Source: Picosynechococcus sp. PCC 7003
Lineage (GTDB): Bacteria > Cyanobacteriota > Cyanobacteriia > Cyanobacteriales > MRBY01
Direction: 5' to 3'
Length of the DNA stretch: 64,000 nt
NCBI RefSeq assembly: GCF_001693255.1
Contig: NZ_CP016474.1
Coordinates: 1,816,661 to 1,880,660 of the forward strand
Part shown: positions 8,293 to 16,883 of the stretch, one piece after another
Numbering within the stretch: the first letter of the stretch is position 1
Layout of the letters: the number at the start of each line of letters is the position of its first letter
Program-made: the position numbers and the translations under genes
Notes under the pieces: generated by a model
The model's database searches: none
What the model saw: only the letters and a program-made list of their open reading frames with translations
What the model was told of the DNA's origin: nothing

Positions 8293-10083
8293 ATGGGATC
8301 GAAAACCATGACCCATTCTGCGAAAACCATTGTTGATCTCCTCCATCACCACGCTGATGCTAGCCCCGATCGCACGGCCTATTATTTTATTGCAGGGGAA
8401 GATAATCTCACCCAACTGACCTATGCCCAACTGGAGCAACAGGTAAAGGCGATCGCCGCCCATCTACAGACCTTTATCGAGCCAGGCGATCGCATTCTTT
8501 TAGTATTTCCCTACTCCGCTGGTCTTGAATTTGTCGCCAGTTTTTATGGCTGTCTCTATGCCGGGGCGATCGCCGTCACCATCAACCCCAGTCGCAGCGA
8601 CGATGCCCTCGATAAACTCATGGAACGAGTGGAAGACTGCCAAGCAAAAGCCATTTTAACGACCCAATCCTTGATTGAGTACTTCCAAAAGAAACTCATC
8701 AAAGCGCCGATCAAAGCCGCTGGCCTCACCCAAAAATTCAGCCAGGTTAAGGCGATCGCCATGGATAAAATTCCCTTGACCTTAGCAGCAGACTGGCAAC
8801 CCCCTCAGATTACCGAAGAAACCCTCGCCTTCTTACAATACACCTCCGGCTCCACAGGTAAACCCAAAGGCGTGATGGTCACCCACGGCAATGTATTGCA
8901 CAATTCCGCCACTATTTACAAATCCTTTAGCCACAGTCCCGAAAGCAAGATGGCCAGTTGGCTCCCTATGTTCCACGATATGGGCTTGATCGGAGGCCTC
9001 ATCCAACCCCTCTATGGCGGTTTTCCTTCCTATCTAATGTCCCCCATTGAACTGATCCAAAAGCCCGTTCGCTGGTTAGAAGTCATTTCCCAGCATCGCA
9101 TCACAACCAGTGGTGGCCCTAACTTTGCCTACGATCTTGTCGCCAATCAGGTAACCCCAAAACAACTAGAAAGCCTAGATCTGAACTCTTGGGATGTAGC
9201 CTATAGTGGTGCCGAAACCGTCCGGGCCAGCACCCTAGAAAAATTCGCCCAGACCTTTGCCCCCTGCGGTTTCCGCAAAGAAGCCTTCTATCCCTGTTAT
9301 GGCATGGCTGAAGCCACCCTTTTCATTAGTGGTGGCTCCAAGGGCATCCCCCCCGTTGTGCAATATGTAGCCCCCGAAGCCCTCGAACAAAACCAAGCAA
9401 TCATTAGTACTGATGGTCGTCGCGGTATTGTCAGCTGCGGCTGGACTTGGTTAGGAGATGAAGTAGTGATCGTTGATCCAGAGACCAACACCAAACTACC
9501 CGAAGGTCAGGTAGGGGAAATTTGGGCCGCTGGCAAAGGTATCGGCAAGGGCTATTGGGAGCGACCAGAGATAACAAAAGAAACCTTCCAAGCCTATGTC
9601 GATGGCCAAGGGCCTTATCTTCGTACTGGAGATTTAGGCTTTTTAAAAGATGGTGAGCTCTTTGTGACCGGACGTATTAAAGATGTAATGATCCTCTGGG
9701 GCCGTTACCGCTACCCCCAAGACATTGAACTAACTGTTGAGCAATGCCACCCCGCCCTCCGCCCCTGTGCCGGTGCTGCTTTTTCCATTGAGGCCGCCGA
9801 TGAAGAACGCCTTGTGGTGGTTCAAGAATTGAAGCGGAGCTATGTCCGCAAGTTTGATCTCGCAGAAGTTGTCGGGGCGATCCGTCAGGCGGTGTATCAA
9901 GAGCATACGGTTGAGGTTTATGGCATTGTCCTGCTGAGAACAGGGAGCATTCTCAAGACCTCTAGCGGCAAAATCCAACGACGGGCTTGTCGTCAGGCTT
10001 TTCTTGAAGGCAATCTTAATAGTTTAGGAGAATGGATTCTCCATGAAACCCATGATATTGCTAATTTAATCTCAAGTTTTTAG
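8293..10083 (+). CDS. Second fatty acyl-AMP ligase (stand-alone)
   Basis: A 596-residue adenylate-forming ligase closely similar to the first part of the fusion gene 4 kb upstream: YTSGSTGKPKGVMVTH, SWLPMFHDMGLIG, FYPCYGMAEATLF, RTGDLGF and KTSSGKIQR. Unlike the fusion it ends right after the ligase domain and has no carrier domain. The start is ATG 8293, 28 bp after the reductase stop; ATG 8308 (MTHSAKTIVDLL) is an alternative. A longer frame overlaps the reductase and is rejected. A plausible job is activating a second acyl chain, for N-acylation of the amino base, or feeding the same ACP. Neither can be proved from sequence. Confidence 0.88.
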   Translation: MGSKTMTHSAKTIVDLLHHHADASPDRTAYYFIAGEDNLTQLTYAQLEQQVKAIAAHLQTFIEPGDRILLVFPYSAGLEFVASFYGCLYAGAIAVTINPSRSDDALDKLMERVEDCQAKAILTTQSLIEYFQKKLIKAPIKAAGLTQKFSQVKAIAMDKIPLTLAADWQPPQITEETLAFLQYTSGSTGKPKGVMVTHGNVLHNSATIYKSFSHSPESKMASWLPMFHDMGLIGGLIQPLYGGFPSYLMSPIELIQKPVRWLEVISQHRITTSGGPNFAYDLVANQVTPKQLESLDLNSWDVAYSGAETVRASTLEKFAQTFAPCGFRKEAFYPCYGMAEATLFISGGSKGIPPVVQYVAPEALEQNQAIISTDGRRGIVSCGWTWLGDEVVIVDPETNTKLPEGQVGEIWAAGKGIGKGYWERPEITKETFQAYVDGQGPYLRTGDLGFLKDGELFVTGRIKDVMILWGRYRYPQDIELTVEQCHPALRPCAGAAFSIEAADEERLVVVQELKRSYVRKFDLAEVVGAIRQAVYQEHTVEVYGIVLLRTGSILKTSSGKIQRRACRQAFLEGNLNSLGEWILHETHDIANLISSF

Positions 10084-10145
10084 GAATCAAATAACTGCTT
10101 CCCTAGAAAATATCGATAAAAACCTATTATCAAGACTCTAAATTT

Positions 10146-11381
10146 ATGAAAATTGCAATCATTACTTCTGGATTTTTGCCAGTTATTGATGGAGTGACGG
10201 TGAGTGGTTTTCAAAGAGTACAAAGATTAAGTAAGTGGGGCCACGAGGTTATTCTTTTTTGCCCTGACTATCAATCCTTAAAAGCTATTTATCCAGACTG
10301 GAAGCAATATACTGGTAACATTTTGCCAAATGTTAAGGTTGTAAATCTTGAAAGTCAGCCTTTTATGGGGATTGACTTCGAGCGCAATGTCACTAGGGGG
10401 AGCTATGGCCAAATGCTTCAACAGCTAGAGGCGTTTTCCCCTGACATTATTCACGTTGATGAACCGGAAAGACTTTTTCTAGGATTTTTAAAAATCCCAG
10501 GAATTGACTTTGCCAAAAAACACAATATTCCTTGTATTGGATTTTTTAGGACAAATTTCACTGAATATATCGAAGACTTTTTTCCGGTTAAGGGTATTTT
10601 TCTCAAATTTGCTGAAAATATAGCGAAGAAATTAATTGCCTGGATATATAACAGTTATGATCTGACATTGATTCATAGTAAAACGACAGAAGCTAAGCTT
10701 GTTCAGATGGGCATTACTAATGTCCACTATCGAGAGCTTTGGGGCTTTGACCCCCAAAAATTTAGAGAGCCCAAGCTTAAGATTAATGATTTTTTTGTAA
10801 GAAACTATGATTTGCATCAAGAGATAGAAGAGAAAGTCAAAATATTATTTATAGGACGTCTAACCCCTGATAAAGGATGGGATTTTGGTTTAAACGCCCT
10901 AGAACAATTCAAAGATTTAATTGACTGGAAAAGAGTTGCGATATTTGTCGCTGGAGATGGGCCTTTAAATTCGGAGATTCTGGAACGACTCAGCAAAATT
11001 TGTCCTGAAACTCACATGTTAGGTCGTGTTCCTCCAGAAAAAGTACCGCAACTATTTGCAAATACTGATATTTATGTGACTAATTCCGAAAAAGAGAATC
11101 GAGCCCTTACTGTGGTTGAGGCTCTGGCAAGTGGTACTCCCGTCATCGCCCCTAATGCGGGAGGTGTGATTGATAATATGACAGATGGAAAAACGGGTTT
11201 TTTGTATCCTCCTCAGGATGCCCAAGCATTTGTACTTAGTCTTAAGCACCTCGTTGAGCATGATGATTTACGTCATGAAATGGCCGATAACACCTATGGA
11301 AATGTCTGTGAGCTTACTTTAGATAAGGCAGTAGAAAACTTACTGGATATCTGGAAGAAACAAGTTAGTGAAAATATTTAA
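10146..11381 (+). CDS. Glycosyltransferase family 4
   Basis: A 411-residue GT-B enzyme. The N-terminus MKIAIITSGFLPVIDGVTVSG resembles lipid glycosyltransferases such as SqdX/SQD2. The C-terminal half has the GT4 nucleotide-sugar site FIGRLTPDKGWD, the E-x7-E motif beginning ENRALTVVE, and ASGTPVIAPNAGG. It probably transfers a sugar from a nucleotide donor to a lipid acceptor; the setting suggests the long-chain base or ceramide-like product. Its base composition is visibly more AT-rich than the neighbours and I see no HIP1 octamer inside it. That suggests a separate, perhaps more recent, acquisition. It lies 62 bp downstream of the second ligase. Confidence 0.88.
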   Translation: MKIAIITSGFLPVIDGVTVSGFQRVQRLSKWGHEVILFCPDYQSLKAIYPDWKQYTGNILPNVKVVNLESQPFMGIDFERNVTRGSYGQMLQQLEAFSPDIIHVDEPERLFLGFLKIPGIDFAKKHNIPCIGFFRTNFTEYIEDFFPVKGIFLKFAENIAKKLIAWIYNSYDLTLIHSKTTEAKLVQMGITNVHYRELWGFDPQKFREPKLKINDFFVRNYDLHQEIEEKVKILFIGRLTPDKGWDFGLNALEQFKDLIDWKRVAIFVAGDGPLNSEILERLSKICPETHMLGRVPPEKVPQLFANTDIYVTNSEKENRALTVVEALASGTPVIAPNAGGVIDNMTDGKTGFLYPPQDAQAFVLSLKHLVEHDDLRHEMADNTYGNVCELTLDKAVENLLDIWKKQVSENI

Positions 11382-11410
11382 TTGAAAGCATATGAGCTTT
11401 TATTGCTCAA

Positions 11411-12784
11411 TTAATGTTTTGAGGGAAAAATAGGCTGTTTTGTCTGAATAGAGGATCTATTTTGTTGCTGTTTTTTTTGTCTTAAGCACAATTCTTGCCA
11501 GGTACAAAATAAATTCAGGCTAAATCCAATACCATTGGCAATCAGGGTTGCTAGTCCTGCTCCCCAAGCGCCGTAATAATAGGCAAGAATCATGAGTAGA
11601 GGCAGATAAACTAACAAAATGGCAATGGCATTATTCCGGAGGGATAAATGGGGCATCTCCATGGAAAAAAGCGCCGGTTCCAAGAGATAATTCCCCATCA
11701 AGAATAAGCCCGCCATAATTAACAACACGAGAGGAGCATAGGCTGCGGTAAATTCAGATCCCATGGAGTAATAAAGCAGTATTTTTCCACCCAGAAGAAT
11801 AGCAACTAGCAAAGTAACACCAATCCCCAACAAAATTCGTCCGAGCTTCCACAGCAGATTACGAAATTTACGCCAGCGACCCTTGGCACTAAGGTGGGCT
11901 AATTCGGGATAAACCGATTGGGTAAAAAGAAGGGCTAAATCCTTGAGGGGTGTGGAAAATTCATAGCCAGCTCGAAAAAGGGCAACGGCGCTAGGATTGG
12001 CAAAGACGCCGACAATTAGGGGGCTCAGAGTAATGGCGAGGGGTAGGGAAGAATTGAGATTAGAAACAAGGCAGAATTTAAAGATTTGAGGCTTCATCCG
12101 TAATAGTGGCTTTAAAGACCAGTTTATTTCTTGGAATACTGGTTTTTTCGCTGTATTCCACCACCCCCAGGCTAAAAGACAGAGGCCATTGGCTGCTTCG
12201 CCACTCAACCAGGCCAGTAAATAGCCGACTAGTGGGGCCTCTAACCAGATGGCGATCGCCGTGCCCAAAAGCCGAACTAGAGGGGCCACCATTTGCAAGA
12301 CCGCTAACAAATCAAAACGATCATATAAACGTAGAAGGCCGATAGGAGTTGAGCTCAAGGTAAACAAAATCAAAATGCTTACCCGTTGTACATCGTGAAT
12401 CGTTGCAGCATCCCACCCGACCAATGGCCCGATGAAAGGGGCTGCGACCACTGCGATTAAATATCCTCCTAGGGAACCGAGAAAGTCTAGACAAGTGGTG
12501 AGTTTAACTAAATTCTGAAAGCCTAAATAGTCCCGATTTTTGAGATAGTCTGCACCGTAGCGGATCAGGGCTTGCCAAGATTGAAAGGTGGTCAGGCCAA
12601 TAATTAATTCTACATAGGCTCGCACCAAGATTAATTGACCAAAGGCTACAACTCCAAGGGTGTGGGCCGTTAGACTTAGGTAAGCAAAATTGGCGATCGC
12701 CGTCAGAATCTGCCCACAGAGCAGCCAACTAAAATTTTTTAAAATCTTGCGAAGAATGCGGTCTGCCAAAAACAACTTAGCCAT
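11411..12784 (-). CDS. Polysaccharide/lipid flippase (MATE/Wzx-type)
   Basis: A 457-residue polytopic protein with about 12-14 hydrophobic segments. The N-terminal half contains NFSWLLCGQILTAIANFAYLSL and the pattern of the oligosaccharide flippase (MVF/PST) superfamily. These proteins flip lipid-linked sugars across the inner membrane. It faces the GT4 gene tail-to-tail (30 bp between stops) and is divergent from the hydroxylase at 12975. It could export the glycolipid made by the neighbouring genes, or be a capsule/O-antigen flippase; the sequence does not decide. It starts at ATG 12784. Confidence 0.82.
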   Translation of the reverse strand: MAKLFLADRILRKILKNFSWLLCGQILTAIANFAYLSLTAHTLGVVAFGQLILVRAYVELIIGLTTFQSWQALIRYGADYLKNRDYLGFQNLVKLTTCLDFLGSLGGYLIAVVAAPFIGPLVGWDAATIHDVQRVSILILFTLSSTPIGLLRLYDRFDLLAVLQMVAPLVRLLGTAIAIWLEAPLVGYLLAWLSGEAANGLCLLAWGWWNTAKKPVFQEINWSLKPLLRMKPQIFKFCLVSNLNSSLPLAITLSPLIVGVFANPSAVALFRAGYEFSTPLKDLALLFTQSVYPELAHLSAKGRWRKFRNLLWKLGRILLGIGVTLLVAILLGGKILLYYSMGSEFTAAYAPLVLLIMAGLFLMGNYLLEPALFSMEMPHLSLRNNAIAILLVYLPLLMILAYYYGAWGAGLATLIANGIGFSLNLFCTWQELCLRQKKQQQNRSSIQTKQPIFPSKH

Positions 12785-12974
12785 GAATTCGTGACGAAAG
12801 AAATCTGCGCCTTAGGCGTTGAGGAAACTCTCCTAAACCCAGAGACGTGCAGGGGCAACTATAATACAAAAATTTACAAATGGGGTCTTATCGAGTCAGG
12901 ATTATCTCTAGGGGCCCCAGCGAATACAACCCGTTTACTCTATTGAAGTTTTCCTTGAACCGCAAGTGTGACCT

Positions 12975-13496
12975 ATGGAAGTTTTATTGCCTCTCCTTGT
13001 TTTTAGCCTCTCCTTTATCTTTGGGAGTTTTCTGGAATACTGGATTCACCGGATTTTCCATGTTTCCTCCAAACACCCCATCAAACGTCTGTTTCCCAAG
13101 CTGGGTCAAGGCCATACCCAACACCATATCAGCGGCACCGGCCAGGGTTTTCTTTGGGAATTTCGCAACTATGTGTTCGGGATCAATGTTGTGCTGTTTC
13201 CCTTTTTTCTCCATTCCTGGATCTTAGGAATTAGTTGGTTTCTGGGCTGTTTCATTTATGCTGCCTTTGCTGCCTTTGCCCATCAATTGCAGCATGACAA
13301 CCCAATTAAATGCTTTTGGTTACCGATGCCCGTCCATTACGTCCACCATAAATATAATCAATGGCACCATAATTTTGGGATCGGCGTCGATTGGTGGGAT
13401 CGACTCTTTGGCACTTATCGCCCGACATCTACTTGGCTCACAGAAAAAGAGCAACGTACAGCAGACCAGAAACTTTGGCAGATTAAATGGCTTTAG
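12975..13496 (+). CDS. Fatty acid hydroxylase / sterol desaturase superfamily protein
   Basis: A 173-residue di-iron membrane oxygenase of the type that includes ceramide fatty acid 2-hydroxylase, sphingoid C4-hydroxylase and carotenoid hydroxylase. Histidine boxes are clear: HRIFH near 24, HTQHH near 47, HQLQH near 98, HYVHH near 116, and HHNFG near 127. Three to four membrane helices separate them. It is about the length of bacterial members and lacks a cytochrome b5 domain. It is divergent from the flippase gene (190 bp apart). In the context of the upstream locus it may hydroxylate the acyl chain or the long-chain base; carotenoid hydroxylation is the main alternative. Confidence 0.82.
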   Translation: MEVLLPLLVFSLSFIFGSFLEYWIHRIFHVSSKHPIKRLFPKLGQGHTQHHISGTGQGFLWEFRNYVFGINVVLFPFFLHSWILGISWFLGCFIYAAFAAFAHQLQHDNPIKCFWLPMPVHYVHHKYNQWHHNFGIGVDWWDRLFGTYRPTSTWLTEKEQRTADQKLWQIKWL

Positions 13497-13528
13497 GTGG
13501 TGTGTGTCACCTGAGCAGCATTGATTCA

Positions 13529-13556
13529 TAAAAAAATGGGCTTGATGAAGCCCATT
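13529..13556 (-). terminator. Intrinsic terminator of ndhD
   Basis: A 9-bp perfect stem AATGGGCTT/AAGCCCATT with loop GATG. Read on the minus strand it is followed by seven T residues. It lies about 70 bp downstream of the ndhD stop. Confidence 0.85.
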
Positions 13557-13628
13557 CGTTTCAAATTATTTTCCTAAATTTATGGCGCTAACCCAGAGAG
13601 CTTATTAGTGGAAAGCACCCAATGATTG

Positions 13629-15233
13629 CTAGAAACGAGGTGCAATCAGGGCAGGCATTTGAGAGCTTAAACCCATTTGCGCTTGGCGATCGCCATTTTG
13701 GGAGAATTGCTCCGCATACAGCGGTAGAGCGGCTCTTACCTTCGAAGCAACTTCAACGGTTTTGAGATCGTAGGTGGTCGTTGCCAGCTTTGGATAAAGA
13801 CCGATGGCAATAATGGGGGCCAGCAGACAAACTGCCACAAAGATTTCTCGCGGTTTGGCATCTGCCCCAGTTGCAAGGTTGAGTGAAACCTGGGATCCCT
13901 TGCCGTAGAATACTTCCCGCAGCATTGAAAGTAGGTAAATGGGCGTTAAAATCACCCCAACCGCCGTTAGGAAAATGGCGATCGCCTTAAATCCATAGCT
14001 ATAAGCATCACTATTACTCAAACCGAGGAAGACGGTTAGTTCACTGACAAAACCACTCATCCCCGGCAGTGCCAGAGACGCCATCGCCGCCGCCGTAAAC
14101 ATGGCAAAGGTTTTGGGCATCAACCGCGCAATGCCGCTCATTTCATCCATCATCAGGGTGTGAGTCCGTTCATAGGTAACCCCGGACAGGAAGAACAGAG
14201 CCGCTGCGATGAAACCATGGGACAACATCTGCAACACGGCACCGTTCATGCCCAAATCGGTAAATGAAGCAATGCCAACGAGAACAAAGCCCATGTGGGA
14301 GATCGAAGACGAAGCCAGACGTCGCTTTAAATTAGTTTGTCCAAAGGCTGTCAGCGCCCCATAAACAATGTTGACAATCCCCAGAACGATGAGCAGGGGA
14401 GCAAAGCGAATATGGGCATCCGGCAACATTTCCATATTTAACCGGATCAGACCATAGCCACCCATTTTTAAAAGCACACCAGCAAGGATCATGGAGACCG
14501 GCGCAGACGCTTCACTATGGGCATCCGGGAGCCAAGTGTGGAGCGGAAAAATAGGCAATTTAACGCCAAAACCAATTAAAAATCCAGCGTAGGCCAGTAA
14601 TTCTAATGCCAGTGGATAATCCTTTAGCCCTAGGGCTTGCATATCAAAGGTCACATCACCGCCATAGAAGGCGAGGGCCAAGGTGGACGCAAGGATGAAA
14701 ACAGAACCCAAGGCCGTGTAGAGGATAAATTTGGTGGCCGCATAGAGGCGTTTTTTTCCGCCCCAAATGGAAATGAGCAGGTATACGGGGACTAACTCTA
14801 ATTCCCACATGATGAAGAATAGCAGCAAATCCTGGACTGCAAAAACACCAATTTGCGCACTCAGCATCACGAGGATTAAGGCCGCAAAGAGTTTGGGTTT
14901 CTTGGTGACGTTCCAGGCCGCAAGGGTTGCCAAGGTGGTGATCAGGGTCGCCAAAATAATTAAAGGCATTGACAAACCGTCAACGCCTAGGGACCAATTC
15001 AACCCCAACTGGGGAATCCATACAAAATTTTCAGTGAGTTGAAATTCTGTGCGACCGAGATCGTAGTTTTGCCAGAAAGCAGTAACTAGAAGGGCAAAAT
15101 CGGTGAGGGCAACGCCTAAGGTATACCAGCGGATGGTTTTACCTTCTTTGTCGGGAATGAGGGGAATGACAAGGGCGGCCAGAAGCGGAAAGGCGATCGC
15201 CGTAGTGAGCCACGGGATTTGCAAGCTATCCAT
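13629..15233 (-). CDS. ndhD: NAD(P)H-quinone oxidoreductase subunit 4 (NdhD)
   Basis: A proton-pumping antiporter-like subunit of the thylakoid NDH-1 complex, used in respiration and cyclic electron flow. The 534-residue polytopic protein has about 14 helices. Diagnostic segments are [18 protein letters not shown] around 140-157, [18 protein letters not shown] around 225-242, and [16 protein letters not shown] around 305-320. Of the cyanobacterial paralogues it looks like the respiratory ndhD1/D2 type rather than the CO2-uptake D3/D4 forms; that is judged by eye. It is monocistronic here, with its own terminator. Starts at ATG 15233. Confidence 0.95.
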   Translation of the reverse strand: MDSLQIPWLTTAIAFPLLAALVIPLIPDKEGKTIRWYTLGVALTDFALLVTAFWQNYDLGRTEFQLTENFVWIPQLGLNWSLGVDGLSMPLIILATLITTLATLAAWNVTKKPKLFAALILVMLSAQIGVFAVQDLLLFFIMWELELVPVYLLISIWGGKKRLYAATKFILYTALGSVFILASTLALAFYGGDVTFDMQALGLKDYPLALELLAYAGFLIGFGVKLPIFPLHTWLPDAHSEASAPVSMILAGVLLKMGGYGLIRLNMEMLPDAHIRFAPLLIVLGIVNIVYGALTAFGQTNLKRRLASSSISHMGFVLVGIASFTDLGMNGAVLQMLSHGFIAAALFFLSGVTYERTHTLMMDEMSGIARLMPKTFAMFTAAAMASLALPGMSGFVSELTVFLGLSNSDAYSYGFKAIAIFLTAVGVILTPIYLLSMLREVFYGKGSQVSLNLATGADAKPREIFVAVCLLAPIIAIGLYPKLATTTYDLKTVEVASKVRAALPLYAEQFSQNGDRQAQMGLSSQMPALIAPRF

Positions 15234-15541
15234 AGGACTAGGAAAAAATACTTATTTATTGCGTTCGCCTCCGATTATATGAATTTTTGTTACAATCTGC
15301 CAAGGGGTTAAAGTAAAAACTTTTTATGGTCATGTTTATTTGTGGGGTTGTCTGTCTATCCGGAGACAGAACCCTGGCTTTGTTATGGAAAAAAAAAAAA
15401 ATAATGCTTTTTTTGCATCGTTAACGGCGATCGCCCGATATTTTTGCGCCCTAGACTGTCAAAATTCAAGCCAAACAAAAATCCACGGCGAGGTATCTCA
15501 CCATGGACAACGTGGGCAAAATTTAAACACCAGTCGAAAAA
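15234..15541. other. Intergenic region upstream of ndhD
   Basis: These 308 bp hold no convincing gene. They contain the ndhD promoter region, a perfect 7-bp hairpin TCTGTCT/AGACAGA at 15351-15370, a 12-bp A tract near 15388 and one HIP1 site near 15427. Short frames on the + strand run into the anti-sigma gene antisense and lack start signals. Confidence 0.5.
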
Positions 15542-16057
15542 CTAGGGCGACTCTGTGGTGGCCAGTTTGGGAATTTGGAGAACCGGACGATTCAGGGCGA
15601 CCACAAGGGCTTCTTCTCCCTGGAGGGACGTTGTTTCGACTAGGGCGGTGGTGGATTCCTGATCCGAGTTGTTATTGGCAAATCGGTCGAGGTTAAGACG
15701 GGGCATCTGACCCATGACCCCAGCCACAAAAAGAGCGGCGATCGCCCCACTGCCCCAGAGGGAAAGGGTGCGTAACTGGGAACGACGCAACCGCGCCAAT
15801 ACCCGTTGACCGAGATATTGGGCCGAAATGCTTGTGGGAATGGGCAACAACTGTAGCGCTTGTTTGAGTTGCCGTAGCTGCTGATATTGCTGTTTAACCT
15901 GGGGGTCAGTATCCAGGAGATGCTGAATTTCCTGGCGCTCTGCTGGGGTGGCCTCCCCGTCAAAATAGGCACTCAAACGCTGGAATTGCTCAAAATTTTG
16001 GCCCATTGGAGTTTCAGAATCGGTGTGGTGTTGGTGAGAAGTGTGTTTTTTTTTCAT
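15542..16057 (-). CDS. Membrane anti-sigma factor (partner of SigG-type sigma)
   Basis: A 171-residue protein immediately downstream of the ECF sigma gene (69 bp gap), the usual arrangement for its anti-sigma factor. The N-terminal cytosolic part carries the anti-sigma fold signature FQRLSAYFDGEATPAERQEI around 25-44. A single membrane segment (LSLWGSGAIAALFVAGVMG around 96-116) precedes a periplasmic or lumenal tail. The Cys/His zinc motif of ZAS-type anti-sigmas is absent, so redox sensing by thiols is unlikely. The start is ATG 16057, preceded by GGGGGAG. Synechocystis has an equivalent pair, SigG with a cognate anti-sigma. Confidence 0.82.
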   Translation of the reverse strand: MKKKHTSHQHHTDSETPMGQNFEQFQRLSAYFDGEATPAERQEIQHLLDTDPQVKQQYQQLRQLKQALQLLPIPTSISAQYLGQRVLARLRRSQLRTLSLWGSGAIAALFVAGVMGQMPRLNLDRFANNNSDQESTTALVETTSLQGEEALVVALNRPVLQIPKLATTESP

Positions 16058-16126
16058 TTCTAGGTCTCCCCCTCTAGGCGATCGCCAGCGGTTTGCCGCT
16101 GAGGCAAGTCTTCATTATTTAGTCAT

Positions 16127-16783
16127 TTACTCTGCTAAGTAGGGCTGGAGCATTTCCTGCAATTTGGCACGGGCGCGGGCGATCCTTGATTTGACTGTGC
16201 CGAGGGAAACCCCAGTGATTTCCGCAATTTCTTCGTAGGCTAGCCCTTCAATTTCCCGGAGCACAATTGTCGTGCGGAAGACTTCCGGCAGTTCGGCGAT
16301 CGCCTCCCGTAAATGTTCATAAAATTCTTGGGTTGCGAGATCATCATCGGGGCTAGGATCATCAGACGCCACATCCCAAGCCACTTCCCCATCCTGGGTC
16401 TGAAACGGATTGTCTAACGAGAGAGGACGACGAACCCGTTTGCGCTTGCGTAATTCATCGTAGAAGAGGTTCGTAATAATCCGACTCAGCCAGCCCTTAA
16501 ATTTTTGGGGATCATTGAGGCGTTGCAGATTGCGATAAACCCGAATCCAAACTTCTTGGGACAAATCAGACCGGTCTTGCCAGTCTGGGGCGAGGTGATA
16601 GAGTAACCGATCCACATGGGACTGATAACGTTTTAATAATTCCACGAAAGCAGACCGCTCAGGCTTACTACCCGCCTGGCAACGGAGAATCAGATCATAG
16701 TTAGAGAGTTTTTCCGGAGACACACCACTTTGGGGAACGGCTCCCTGATGGGAAGGAATGGGGATAGAAAGGGATCGGTTCAT
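16127..16783 (-). CDS. sigG: ECF-type RNA polymerase sigma factor, SigG-like
   Basis: A group 4 sigma factor of 218 residues. Region 2 is visible as LSQEVWIRVYRNLQRLNDPQ with GWLSRIITNLFYDELRKRKR (from about 73). Region 4 is TTIVLREIEGLAYEEIAEIT followed by GVSLGTVKSRIARARAKL near the C-terminus. Between them is an acidic linker rich in Asp. It directs transcription of a small regulon, probably a membrane or envelope stress response given the membrane anti-sigma encoded next. SigG is the best match among cyanobacterial sigma factors because of length, linker and partner. Starts at ATG 16783. Confidence 0.9.
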   Translation of the reverse strand: MNRSLSIPIPSHQGAVPQSGVSPEKLSNYDLILRCQAGSKPERSAFVELLKRYQSHVDRLLYHLAPDWQDRSDLSQEVWIRVYRNLQRLNDPQKFKGWLSRIITNLFYDELRKRKRVRRPLSLDNPFQTQDGEVAWDVASDDPSPDDDLATQEFYEHLREAIAELPEVFRTTIVLREIEGLAYEEIAEITGVSLGTVKSRIARARAKLQEMLQPYLAE

Positions 16784-16883
16784 GCTCTCTTCACAAAGAA
16801 CTCATAACAGGACTTCTTTTTGTAAAGACCCTACGGCCCAGAAAAAAGTTCCAGACCCTAGCTCCAAGCGTCAGACCCCAGCC

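Noticed and set aside
13334-13346. TTACGTCCA match to the 3' end of tRNA-Val, as an island att site
   Set aside because: Only nine bases, inside the hydroxylase coding sequence; expected by chance and not at the island edge.
15340-15696. Frame on the + strand beside ndhD
   Set aside because: Runs antisense into the anti-sigma gene, low-complexity Lys run, no ribosome binding site.
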